Shown here: positions 1 to 6,615 of the stretch, one piece after another
Position numbering within the stretch: position 1 is the first letter of the stretch
Layout of the letters: each line of letters starts with the position of its first letter
Assembly: GCA_036277635.1 (NCBI GenBank)
Contig: DASUMP010000135.1
Span: forward strand, 1 to 7,495
DNA length: 7,495 bases
Direction: 5' to 3'
From: DASUMP01 sp036277635
GTDB taxonomy: Bacteria > Actinomycetota > Acidimicrobiia > IMCC26256 > PALSA-610
Notes under the pieces: model-generated
Told to the model about the DNA's origin: nothing
Database searches by the model: none
The model's input: the letters and a program-made list of their open reading frames with translations, nothing else
Program-made: the position numbers and the translations under genes

Positions 1-106
1 CGCCGCGCAGATGACGACCTACGGCGCGAACACGCGCGTGGGACTGTGGGCGAACGGCGACAAGCAGACGACGTTCGCGAGCTTCCTCGTGGAGAGCCTG
101 CCGTGA
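1..106 (+). CDS. C-terminal end of a probably secreted beta-rich protein (partial, 5' end outside window)
   Basis: Thirty-four codons are readable in frame from base 2 up to a TGA at 104-106; the start lies off the left edge. The tail contains TRVGLWANGDKQTTFASF and ends in VESLP. This resembles the last strands of concanavalin/LamG-like jelly-roll domains, which often end in a 'vGLwa...g...tF.nF.v.sl' pattern; that comparison is from memory and the fragment is short. The stop overlaps the start of the signal peptidase gene in a GTGA tetranucleotide (103-106), so the two are probably translationally coupled. Genes beside SipW-like signal peptidases often encode its exported substrates, so an extracellular protein is the favoured guess. 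The family is not firmly recognised. Confidence 0.6.
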   Translation, partial: AAQMTTYGANTRVGLWANGDKQTTFASFLVESLP

Positions 107-750
107 GCGAGCGTCGGCGTGGCCTGCGACGTCCACCGACCCGTCGGCAGCGGCTGGTCGCGCGGCGACGTCGTCGGCGCGCACTGGTGTGGTCGATCGT
201 GCTCCTCCCGGCGCTCGCGGCGCTGTGGTGGATGCGACCCGTCACCCTCGGCGGTGACACCGCCTACGTGATCGTGGCCGGCAACTCGATGCGCCCGACG
301 TACGCGCCCGGCGATCTCGTCGTCACTCGAGCGAAGTCGAAGTACATCGCCGGCGACATCGTGCTGTACCGGGTCCCGAAGGATCAGCCGGGTGAGGGGC
401 TCCGGGTGATCCACCGGATCGTGGACGTGAACACCGACGGCACGTACGTCACCCAAGGCGACAACCGGGACCGCGCCGACGAGTGGACGCCGCGCGCCGA
501 GAACGTCGAGGGCAAGCCGCGCTACATCGTTCGGGGCCTCGGCATCTGGCTGCGCAAGCTCCTCGAGCCGCACGTCCTCGCGGTCGTCATGGCGCTCTCG
601 GTCGTCTGGGCGACGTGGCCGTCGCCGCGGCGACGGTCGCGTCGGCGCTCGGCGTCCCGGGATCTCGCGCCCGACGCCGACGCGGTCGAAGCGATCGTCG
701 TGTACGAGCCGTGGGAGCGACGCGAGCCGAGCCTCGCCGGACGTCACTAG
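103..750 (+). CDS. Signal peptidase I, S26B (ER/archaeal/SipW-like, Ser-His type)
   Basis: Membrane-bound serine protease that removes signal peptides from exported proteins on the outer face of the membrane. The product is 215 aa from GTG 103. An in-frame GTG at 46 exists but lies inside the upstream gene, whereas GTG 103 overlaps its stop (GTGA). A highly basic N-terminus (residues 3-26) precedes TM1 (about 27-43). The catalytic Ser62 sits in GNSMRPTYAPGD, followed by GDIVLYR (84-90). His104 in VIHRIVDV replaces the Lys of classical bacterial SPase I, which defines the S26B type. TQGDNRDRADEW (117-128) supplies Asp120 and Asp126; Asp126 aligns best with the SipW aspartate. TM2 spans about 153-172, followed by a basic cytosolic tail of about 43 residues. 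S26B enzymes in bacteria usually serve particular substrates (TasA-like or camelysin proteins, surface proteins) rather than general secretion. The likely client is the protein encoded just upstream. Confidence 0.9.
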   Translation: MSERRRGLRRPPTRRQRLVARRRRRRALVWSIVLLPALAALWWMRPVTLGGDTAYVIVAGNSMRPTYAPGDLVVTRAKSKYIAGDIVLYRVPKDQPGEGLRVIHRIVDVNTDGTYVTQGDNRDRADEWTPRAENVEGKPRYIVRGLGIWLRKLLEPHVLAVVMALSVVWATWPSPRRRSRRRSASRDLAPDADAVEAIVVYEPWERREPSLAGRH

Positions 751-753
751 CCT
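748..753 (+). promoter_or_regulatory. Candidate -10 (TAGCCT) for a leaderless CoA-transferase transcript
   Basis: The hexamer TAGCCT fits the actinobacterial TANNNT -10 pattern and ends 6 nt before the ATG at 760, the spacing expected of a leaderless transcript. Its first three bases are the TAG stop codon of the signal peptidase gene. There is no purine-rich Shine-Dalgarno sequence before the ATG (intervening bases CCGCAC), which supports this reading. No clear -35 is evident. Confidence 0.45.
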
Positions 754-759
754 CCGCAC

Positions 760-2034
760 ATGCCCGGACCGGCGAATGCCGTCGACGTCCTCGACCACGT
801 CCCGCCCGGAGCCGACATCGTCGTCCCGCTCGCGAACGGTGAACCGAAGACGCTCATCGACACGCTCGACGCGCACGCCGCCGAGCTGGAGGGCGTCCGC
901 GTGCACCAGATGCACGCGCTGTACGACCACCCGTACCTGCACGGAACGCACCGCGGCCACCTCGACCACGTGTCGTACTTCCTGTCGCCCATCACGCGCC
1001 GGGCGTACGAAGAGGGCGGGTGCGACCTCGTCCCCGCGCACTTCTCGGAGGTGCCCACACTGTTGCGGCGCACCACCAAGTGCTCGCTCGTGCTGGCGGC
1101 CGCGACGCCGCCCGACAAGCACGGATATCTCTCGCTCGGCACCAACGCCGACTACGTCGCGCGGTTCATCGGCCGCGTCCCGTTCTTCTGCGAGGTGAAC
1201 CCGAACATGCCGCGCACGTTCGGGGAGAACAACCTGCACGTGTCGCAAGTCGCGGGGTGGGTCGAGGCCGATTACCCGCTCGTCGAGCTGCCCGCAGCCG
1301 CCGCCAGCGACAAGGACATCGCGATCGCGCGGCTCGTCGCCGAACGGATCCCGAACGGCGCGACGATCCAAGCCGGCATCGGCGCGATCCCGAACGCGAT
1401 CCTCGCGTCGCTGCGGGACCACCGCGACCTCGGCATCCACACCGAGCTGCTCTCCGACGGCGCGATGGAGCTGTTCGAGTCGGGTGTCGTCACCGGCACC
1501 CGCAAGGTCACGCGCCCCGGCAAGCTCGTCACGACGTTCTGCATGGGGACCCGGGCGCTCTACGACTTCCTCGACGAGAACAGCGCGGTCGAGCTGCTCC
1601 CCGTCGACTGGGTGAACGACCCGCGCATCATCGGCCGCGAGCACGACTTCGCGTCGATCAACGCGACCGTCGAGGTCGACTTCCTGGGTCAGTGCAACTC
1701 GGAGGTGATCAGCGGGCGCTACTACTCCGGCAGCGGCGGTCAGGCCGACTTCGCCCGCGGCGCGATGTACGCCGAACGCGGGCAGGGGTTCATCGTGTTG
1801 CACTCCACCACGAGCGACGAGACGGTGTCGCGCATCGTGCCGCAGCTGTGTCCGGGCGCCGTCGTCACGACGCTCAAGAACACGGTCGACAAGGTGGTCA
1901 CCGAGTACGGCGTCGCCGAGCTACGCGGTCGCTCGATCGCCCAGCGCGCTCGAGCGCTCATCGGGATCGCGCACCCGAAGTTCCGTGACGAGCTCGAGCG
2001 CGAGGCGCGGGTGCGCGGGTTCCTGCACGACTGA
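760..2034 (+). CDS. Acetyl-CoA hydrolase/transferase family protein (4-hydroxybutyrate CoA-transferase-like)
   Basis: Cytoplasmic class I CoA-transferase, expected to move CoA between acyl-CoA and a carboxylic acid through a glutamyl-CoA intermediate; acyl-CoA hydrolysis is possible in some members. The 424 aa product is close to the usual length of about 430. The N-terminal half carries SHFSEVP-like and SPPD-like landmarks (PAHFSEVPTLLRR 92-104; ATPPDKHGYLSLG 115-127). QAGIGAIPNAIL (204-215) and GIHTELLSDGAMELFESG (225-242) are hallmark motifs. By comparison with Clostridium aminobutyricum AbfT (Glu238), the catalytic residue is probably Glu229. VDWVNDPRIIGR (282-293), GQCNSEVISGRYYSGSGGQADFARG (310-334) and the C-terminal VTEYGVAELRG (380-390) complete the fold. 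The ATG follows a -10-like hexamer and no Shine-Dalgarno, 9 nt after the signal peptidase. The preferred acid (acetate, 4-hydroxybutyrate, butyrate or other) cannot be read from sequence. It faces the glucosaminidase gene, stop to stop. Confidence 0.92.
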   Translation: MPGPANAVDVLDHVPPGADIVVPLANGEPKTLIDTLDAHAAELEGVRVHQMHALYDHPYLHGTHRGHLDHVSYFLSPITRRAYEEGGCDLVPAHFSEVPTLLRRTTKCSLVLAAATPPDKHGYLSLGTNADYVARFIGRVPFFCEVNPNMPRTFGENNLHVSQVAGWVEADYPLVELPAAAASDKDIAIARLVAERIPNGATIQAGIGAIPNAILASLRDHRDLGIHTELLSDGAMELFESGVVTGTRKVTRPGKLVTTFCMGTRALYDFLDENSAVELLPVDWVNDPRIIGREHDFASINATVEVDFLGQCNSEVISGRYYSGSGGQADFARGAMYAERGQGFIVLHSTTSDETVSRIVPQLCPGAVVTTLKNTVDKVVTEYGVAELRGRSIAQRARALIGIAHPKFRDELEREARVRGFLHD

Positions 2035-2039
2035 TCGCG

Positions 2040-3254
2040 TCAGCCGCTGGCGGCGCTGCGGCGGGCGAGCGCGAACTCCACCATCTGCATGTACAGGTTG
2101 TAGACGTGGTTGCCGTAGTCGGCTGCGGTGGCCCACCGTCCGGTGAGATCCCACCAGCTCTGCACGTCGCCACGGAACCCGAGCCGGAAGATGCCCTCGG
2201 AGAACTGGCTCTCGTACACGAGGTCGTCGGGCCCGAAGTCCTTCGGCGTCACGTAGATCTTGAGGGCCTGGATCTGCGCGCGCACGCCGAGCTGCGCGGT
2301 GTCGAAGCGGAAGCCGTGCTCACAGGAGTCGCACGCGCCAATGCCCGCGAAGTTGTTGTCGGTCCAGTGGACGAGCCCGTGGTCGGGCAAGCGGAACCAG
2401 CCGGTCTCGAGGATCGACTGCGCGAACGCCACGTCGCCGCGGATCGTCTCGGCGTTGCCTTCGTCGATGTAGTGCTGGGCGAGCTGGCGCAACGGCACGG
2501 TGAGCCGGTAGCGATCGGTGCGCGACTCCACGAACGCAGCGAGCTCCTCGGCGGTGAGACGGCTCGGACCGAGGATAGGACTGCCGGAGTCGATCGCGAC
2601 CTGGTGGAAGCGCCGGAGACCGGCCACCGCGTCGTCGTAGCGCTGCTGCGCCCCCTGCACCCGCGCGGTCGCGTCGTCGAGCTCGCGCTGCGCCGACTCG
2701 TAGCGCGCTCGGACCGCCGAACGCTCGTCGGTCAGCAGCGCGACTTCGTCGTCGGCCTGCTGCTTCAGCGCGCTGTACTCCTCGATCGCGCGGTCGTGGC
2801 GCGACCCGTAGTCACCCAGCAGCTTGAGGTCGCGGGAGAGGTCGAGGATGTCGTCGGCGTTCGTCAAGGCGTCGACCGTCGAACCGAGCGCACCCGACGC
2901 ACCAAGCTTGTAGGCGTCGGCGGCGGTGCGCTGCACCCGGTCGCGCGCCGCCGTGAGCTGTTCGGTCGCCCGCCGCGACAGGAAGTCCATCTCGGCGAGG
3001 CGCGCCTCGAGCGCTTCCCAGTGCTGGCGCAGCGCAGCGACCTCCTCGCGCTGGGCCGGAACGATCCCGGTCACCGCGGCGAGGTCGGCTTCGGCCTGCG
3101 CCTTCTGGGCGAGCAGTCGCGGTCCGGTGTCCATCGCCATCGGGAACCGGGGCGGGGGCGTCCCGCGCTGTGGGGCCGCCGACGACGCCGCCGGCGTCAG
3201 GCCGAGCGCGAGCGCGACCAGCACCAGGGTGGACGCGACACGACGGAGCCTCAC
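2040..3254 (-). CDS. Secreted coiled-coil protein with C-terminal GH73-like glucosaminidase domain
   Basis: Probably an exported peptidoglycan hydrolase that cleaves N-acetylglucosamine linkages in the cell wall. The product is 404 aa from GTG 3254. An N-terminal signal peptide (RLRR, then hydrophobic 8-20) has a likely cleavage near residues 26-27 (SSA|AP). A Pro-rich stretch is followed by a long Ala/Glu/Arg-rich coiled coil from about 45 to 215, with a break near 115-130. The glucosaminidase domain covers about 255-395. FAQSILETGWF (277-287) holds the likely catalytic Glu283, followed by NNFAGIGACDSC (300-311), LGVRAQIQALKIY (322-334) and RWATAADYGNHVYNLY (373-388), all typical of GH73. 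Cys308 and Cys311 could form a small disulfide. Coiled-coil plus hydrolase layouts (PcsB, RipC, CwlO types) often self-inhibit or dock to FtsEX-like partners; that is inference. A weak AAGG lies 4 nt before the GTG. Its gene starts 64 nt downstream of the acyl-CoA dehydrogenase stop and may be partly co-transcribed with it. Confidence 0.85.
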   Translation of the reverse strand: MRLRRVASTLVLVALALGLTPAASSAAPQRGTPPPRFPMAMDTGPRLLAQKAQAEADLAAVTGIVPAQREEVAALRQHWEALEARLAEMDFLSRRATEQLTAARDRVQRTAADAYKLGASGALGSTVDALTNADDILDLSRDLKLLGDYGSRHDRAIEEYSALKQQADDEVALLTDERSAVRARYESAQRELDDATARVQGAQQRYDDAVAGLRRFHQVAIDSGSPILGPSRLTAEELAAFVESRTDRYRLTVPLRQLAQHYIDEGNAETIRGDVAFAQSILETGWFRLPDHGLVHWTDNNFAGIGACDSCEHGFRFDTAQLGVRAQIQALKIYVTPKDFGPDDLVYESQFSEGIFRLGFRGDVQSWWDLTGRWATAADYGNHVYNLYMQMVEFALARRSAASG

Positions 3255-3297
3255 AGCGCCTTGTATCGGCAGGTCCGGGCCCGTTCCGGAGCGCGAG

Positions 3298-3315
3298 ATG
3301 GGCCGTTCGGCCCAT
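3298..3315 (-). terminator. Perfect 18-bp inverted repeat after acyl-CoA dehydrogenase stop (possible terminator hairpin)
   Basis: ATGGGCCG-TT-CGGCCCAT is a perfect inverted repeat with 8-bp arms. As RNA it would fold as a 7-bp GC-rich stem with a 4-nt loop. It lies 3 nt past the acyl-CoA dehydrogenase stop on the - strand and about 44 nt before the glucosaminidase start. There is no T-run on either side, so a classical rho-independent terminator is not shown; GC-rich actinobacteria often have hairpins without a U-tail. It could instead be a protein-binding operator for the glucosaminidase gene. Confidence 0.45.
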
Positions 3316-3318
3316 GGC

Positions 3319-4503
3319 TCAGGAGCGGGGCACCTCGCTCCACGGGCGGTCCTTGTCGAGCCGGGGCTCGCCGGGGAGCCCGAGGACCCGCTCGCCGAGG
3401 ATGTTCTTCATGATGTTGGTCGTGCCACCCTCGATCGAGTTGGCCTGGACTCGCAGGAACGCCTTCTGCGGGTTGCTCAGGTCCATCGCGGTGTGCGGGC
3501 GGTCCATCGTGTAGCCGCTGTAGAGCATCGCTTCGGGTCCGAGCAGGTTCATCACGAAGCTCATGATCTGCTTGTTCAGCTCGGCCATCGCGAGCTTCGA
3601 CACCGAACCCTCCGGGCCCGGGGTGCCGAGCGCGCGGTTCTGCGACGCACGCAGGTTCGTGAGCCGGTTCACCTCAGCGCCGGCCCAGAGCCGCATCAGC
3701 TCGTCGCGCACCGCGGCGTCGTCGCGTCGAGCGCTGTTCGCGTACGACTGCATCGCGATCGCGATCGGGCCGCTCCCCCGCGGGTTGACCTGACCGCCGA
3801 TCGAGACGCGTTCGTTCATCAGCGTCGTGAGCGAGACGTGCCATCCCTCGCCGACATCGCCCAACCGCTCGCTGTCGGGGATGCGCACGTCGGTCATGTA
3901 GACCTCGTTGAACTCCGCCTCGCCGGTCATCTGGACCAACGGACGGACCTCGACGCCCGGCGCGTGCATGTCGATCACGAAGTACGTGAGGCCCTTGTGC
4001 TTCACCGCTTCCGGGTCGGTGCGCGCGATGAGCATGCCGAACCGCGAGATGTGGGCGAGTGTCGTCCACACCTTCTGGCCGTTGACGACCCACTCGTCGC
4101 CGTCGCGCACCGCGCGCGACGAAAGGCTCGCGACGTCGGAGCCCGCGCCCGGCTCGCTGAACAGCTGGCACCACACCTCTTCGCCGGTGAACAGCGGTCG
4201 CAGGTAGCGGCGCTTCTGGTCGTCGGAGCCGTGGGTCACGATCGTGGGCGCGCCCATGCCGTAGCCGATCGGATTGCGCGCGTACGGGTGCGGCGCGCCG
4301 GCCTTGGCCAGGTGCCGGTTGATCGTGTTCTGCAGCTTCGGCGACCGCCCGAGCCCGCCGTGCCCCTCGGGGAAGTGCACCCACGCGAGGCCGAGGTCGA
4401 ACTGCGCGCCGAGGAACTCCACCGCCGGCGTGGTGGCCGGGTCGTGCTTCGCGAGGAGCTCGTCGCAGAGCTCGATGACCTGCTGCTCGTCCGTCGTCGC
4501 CAC
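3319..4503 (-). CDS. Acyl-CoA dehydrogenase (FadE-type)
   Basis: FAD-dependent cytoplasmic enzyme that introduces the 2,3-trans double bond into an acyl-CoA, passing electrons to ETF. The product is 394 aa, in the normal range. The N-terminal helical domain (about 1-110) contains WVHFPEGHGGLGRSP. Family signature 1 is FSEPGAGSD (115-123), followed by WVVNGQKVWTTLAH (138-151) of the beta domain. The C-terminal helical domain ends in SIEGGTTNIMKNILGERVLGLP (356-377), where Glu358 takes the position of the catalytic base in SCAD/MCAD (the 'YEGT' Glu). The overall flavour is that of mycobacterial FadE enzymes for branched, steroid-side-chain or other unusual acyl-CoAs; the substrate is not determinable. 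GTG 4503 is chosen because GGAG lies 6 nt upstream; the in-frame GTG at 4506 is too close to it. A promoter with a palindromic operator precedes it, so regulation by a ligand-responsive repressor is likely. The frame stays open further upstream without homology, so longer calls are artefacts. Confidence 0.93.
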   Translation of the reverse strand: MATTDEQQVIELCDELLAKHDPATTPAVEFLGAQFDLGLAWVHFPEGHGGLGRSPKLQNTINRHLAKAGAPHPYARNPIGYGMGAPTIVTHGSDDQKRRYLRPLFTGEEVWCQLFSEPGAGSDVASLSSRAVRDGDEWVVNGQKVWTTLAHISRFGMLIARTDPEAVKHKGLTYFVIDMHAPGVEVRPLVQMTGEAEFNEVYMTDVRIPDSERLGDVGEGWHVSLTTLMNERVSIGGQVNPRGSGPIAIAMQSYANSARRDDAAVRDELMRLWAGAEVNRLTNLRASQNRALGTPGPEGSVSKLAMAELNKQIMSFVMNLLGPEAMLYSGYTMDRPHTAMDLSNPQKAFLRVQANSIEGGTTNIMKNILGERVLGLPGEPRLDKDRPWSEVPRS

Positions 4504-4509
4504 CACACG

Positions 4510-4513
4510 CTCC
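4510..4513 (-). promoter_or_regulatory. Ribosome binding site (GGAG) for acyl-CoA dehydrogenase
   Basis: GGAG on the - strand lies 6 nt before the GTG at 4503 and 3 nt before an alternative GTG at 4506. The spacing favours 4503 as the start. Confidence 0.6.
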
Positions 4514-4517
4514 GTTC

Positions 4518-4537
4518 TCTTGACCGTCCGGTCAAGA
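4518..4537. promoter_or_regulatory. 20-bp palindromic operator, probable TetR-family repressor site
   Basis: TCTTGACCG-TC-CGGTCAAGA is a perfect inverted repeat with 9-bp arms and a 2-bp centre. The half-site (TTGACCG) and even spacing resemble TetR-family operators that control acyl-CoA metabolism in actinobacteria, though I cannot match it to a named regulator. It overlaps the -10 hexamer of the acyl-CoA dehydrogenase promoter and covers the expected transcription start, an arrangement suited to repression. It lies wholly in the 41-nt gap between the hydrolase stop (4545) and the dehydrogenase start (4503). A terminator role is less likely because a 2-nt loop is too tight and no T-run follows. 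Confidence 0.75.
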
Positions 4538-4562
4538 TACCGGCTCAGTCCACCGGTGTCGC
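4534..4562 (-). promoter_or_regulatory. Sigma-70-type promoter for acyl-CoA dehydrogenase
   Basis: On the - strand a -10 hexamer TATCTT (4539-4534) is preceded, after exactly 17 nt, by GCGACA (4562-4557), which matches four of six bases of TTGACA. The -35 lies inside the last codons of the hydrolase gene. Transcription should begin near 4527, giving a leader of about 24 nt that contains the GGAG ribosome binding site. Confidence 0.55.
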
Positions 4563-6608
4563 AGTGCACGGCCCCGTGCCGCACACCTCGGCGAACGCGC
4601 CGTCGGACGCGAGGAACGCCGACTTCTGCACGCGCGCCTCGCCGTCGGCACGCGGATCTTCGTGGGGGTCGCGACCCTCGGTCGGCGGCAGGTTCACGGT
4701 CGGGACCATCGGGGTGCCGCTGTCCCAGTACACGAGCACCGATCCGGTCGTGTCGTCCGACGCGCACTCGAGTCCCCAGTGCGCTTCGACGTCGGGGATC
4801 CGGTCGTCGACGAGCGCGGGACACCGGATCGCCGCGCCCATCGTCCGGGCCTGGACCTCGGCGGCGTGCATCGACACCTGGTGGTCGGCGAACGCGATGT
4901 GCAGGAGCACGTCGTGCGCGGGCGTGCCCGGAAGCGGGTCGTCGGTGAGATGGTGCGCGTAGCCGTTCGTCTCCGCGCGGTCCCACAACATCTGGATCAA
5001 CGAGATGCCGATCCCGCGTTCGATCTCGTCGGGGTACGAGGGCTCGTAGACCGCTTCGTAGGTCCGCCAGTCGATGCTGCGCTGCAACAAGGTCGAGTAG
5101 TTCATCCCGGTGACGCCGAGGACCGCGCGGGTCCAGTCGAGCGCCACCGCGGTGGCGGCTCCGCCCATGATCCCGCCTTGGCTGTTGCCGTCGTAGAACA
5201 GCTCGCGGGTGTCGATCACAGGCGAGCCGTTCGCGTCCTGGAACGCCGGATCGCTCACGAACCCGTCGGCGTGGATCATCAAACGACCGAGGAAGAGTGC
5301 ATCGAGGATGCCCTGCTGCGCGCGATCGGCGAGCGTCGGGAACCGGCCGATCTCGGCGAGGATGGACGCGGCGTTGCCGATGTCTTCCTCGGACATGCCG
5401 ATCCACGGCGTCGCGCAGAACACGAAGTTGTGCTCGTTCGCCATGCGGCGCACGTTGCCCGCACTGACCTCGTCGTTGCTCCCGAGCAGACCGTGGCCGT
5501 ACACGGCCGGGCGAGCCGCGACGGCGGAGCCGCCCGGGCCGGCCAGCGCCGCGCGCGGGACGGTGCACACGAACGACGCCAAGAGCACGGCGTCGGGGCT
5601 CGCTCGCTCGGGGAGCCCGTCGGCGCCGGTCACGAAGCGCGACCCGGGGACGCCGTCATCGGTCAGGTAGAGGGGAACGTCGAAGGTGCCGCGGATCCGT
5701 CGCGCGAGCTCTTCCTCCGGTGCGTCCTCGACCTGCTCGACACGGAACGTCGGGGCGCCGTCGCCGAGCGCGGCGAACGCGTCGTCGCGGATGTGCAGCA
5801 GGCGCTCGCTCAGGTTGCGCTCGCTCGCGATCGTGAAGTCCCACGCAAGGAACAACGTGTCGTCGCGCGCGACGTCGTGCTCGGCGAGCACGTCGAAGAC
5901 GGCTTCGTAACGCGCTCGGCGTGCTTCCACCTCGGGCACGTCGGTGCGGAGGCGATCCCGGTACGCACGGAACACGTCGTTGGTCGTCGAGATCGGATCG
6001 CCCGCCGCGTCGCGCAGGTCGCGCAGCGCGATCACGATGCGATGACCTTCCGGGTAGTTCACCGCGGGCCGCACGTACAGGACGCGGGCGTCGTCGGATT
6101 CCACGCTCGCGTCGAGCTCCGCCCAGTACGGATGACGCTCACCCGTGGTCGCGTCGACGACCACGATCGGCGCGTCGTCGGCGAGCGAGGCGCCGATGTC
6201 GGTCACCCCGGCGATCCCCGTGGTCTCGACGTCGAGACCAGGGACGTAGGTCGACGCGGGCTGGCCGGGACTGAAGCCATCGTTGCGGTTCCACTCCGTG
6301 GGGTCCGCGTGCACGCCGTCGGCGTTGACGGGCATCGACTCGCGCGCGAGCTCGACGCGCCGGCCGGTGTCGGTGGTGGGATCCTCGACGGTGAAGGTGT
6401 CGCTCGGGAACGGCAGCAAGCAGTGCCGGGCGTCGAGCGGGTCGCAGCGCTGCGGTGCATCGACGTCGATCACGATGTCGCCGACGAGCTCGGCGGTCGT
6501 GTCGCTCACGTCGTCGTCGGGGTCGTCGCTGCACGCGCCGAGCGCGCCCGACGCGGCGACCCCCGCGAGCAGCGCGACCAGGATCGATGACCTCACGCGA
6601 CGGTGCAC
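4545..6608 (-). CDS. Lipoprotein alpha/beta hydrolase (secreted lipase/esterase-like)
   Basis: Predicted lipid-anchored extracytoplasmic serine hydrolase of 687 aa. A signal peptide (basic VHRRVRSS, hydrophobic 9-20) ends in lipobox LGAC with Cys26, followed by an acidic linker rich in Asp. The N-terminal region (about 50-330) has CDPLDARHCLLPFPSDTFT (55-73), like the N-terminal domain of large bacterial lipases, and beta-rich Ig-like segments. The hydrolase fold follows: YGHGLLGS (370-377) as the oxyanion-loop HG motif, then GNSQGG (474-479) with nucleophile Ser476. Asp575 (AFADHQVS) is the likely acid and His649 (DPHEDPR) the likely base; these two are inferred from order and context. Cys pairs near 55/63, 596/615 and 676/681 suggest disulfides. 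GTG 6608 is chosen because a -10-like hexamer sits 7 nt before it; GTG 6596 gives 683 aa with the same lipobox. The substrate is unknown: an ester, lipid or polyester is possible. Confidence 0.85.
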   Translation of the reverse strand: MHRRVRSSILVALLAGVAASGALGACSDDPDDDVSDTTAELVGDIVIDVDAPQRCDPLDARHCLLPFPSDTFTVEDPTTDTGRRVELARESMPVNADGVHADPTEWNRNDGFSPGQPASTYVPGLDVETTGIAGVTDIGASLADDAPIVVVDATTGERHPYWAELDASVESDDARVLYVRPAVNYPEGHRIVIALRDLRDAAGDPISTTNDVFRAYRDRLRTDVPEVEARRARYEAVFDVLAEHDVARDDTLFLAWDFTIASERNLSERLLHIRDDAFAALGDGAPTFRVEQVEDAPEEELARRIRGTFDVPLYLTDDGVPGSRFVTGADGLPERASPDAVLLASFVCTVPRAALAGPGGSAVAARPAVYGHGLLGSNDEVSAGNVRRMANEHNFVFCATPWIGMSEEDIGNAASILAEIGRFPTLADRAQQGILDALFLGRLMIHADGFVSDPAFQDANGSPVIDTRELFYDGNSQGGIMGGAATAVALDWTRAVLGVTGMNYSTLLQRSIDWRTYEAVYEPSYPDEIERGIGISLIQMLWDRAETNGYAHHLTDDPLPGTPAHDVLLHIAFADHQVSMHAAEVQARTMGAAIRCPALVDDRIPDVEAHWGLECASDDTTGSVLVYWDSGTPMVPTVNLPPTEGRDPHEDPRADGEARVQKSAFLASDGAFAEVCGTGPCTATPVD

Positions 6609-6615
6609 GCCGGGG

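Noticed and set aside
19..1803. 594-codon open frame on the - strand opposite the signal peptidase and CoA-transferase
   Set aside because: It is Arg/Asp/Val-rich with no recognisable motif and lies antisense to two clearly homologous genes; long antisense frames are expected at this GC content.
2106..3413. 435-codon + strand open frame opposite the glucosaminidase
   Set aside because: Low-complexity composition and no domain; it is the antisense shadow of a gene with clear GH73 motifs.
4518..4537. Palindrome as a rho-independent terminator of the hydrolase gene
   Set aside because: The 2-nt loop is too tight, no T-run follows, and it overlaps a well-spaced -10/-35 promoter; an operator explains it better.
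2926..4962. 678-codon + strand open frame across the acyl-CoA dehydrogenase
   Set aside because: It crosses the promoter/operator and several real genes antisense and shows no conserved motif.
4504..5568. N-terminal extension of the acyl-CoA dehydrogenase frame as a fusion protein
   Set aside because: The extra residues are Arg-rich, read through the hydrolase gene in a different frame, and cross a promoter; homology begins near the GTG at 4503.
4662..6590. 642-codon + strand open frame opposite the hydrolase
   Set aside because: Antisense shadow with no recognisable domain.
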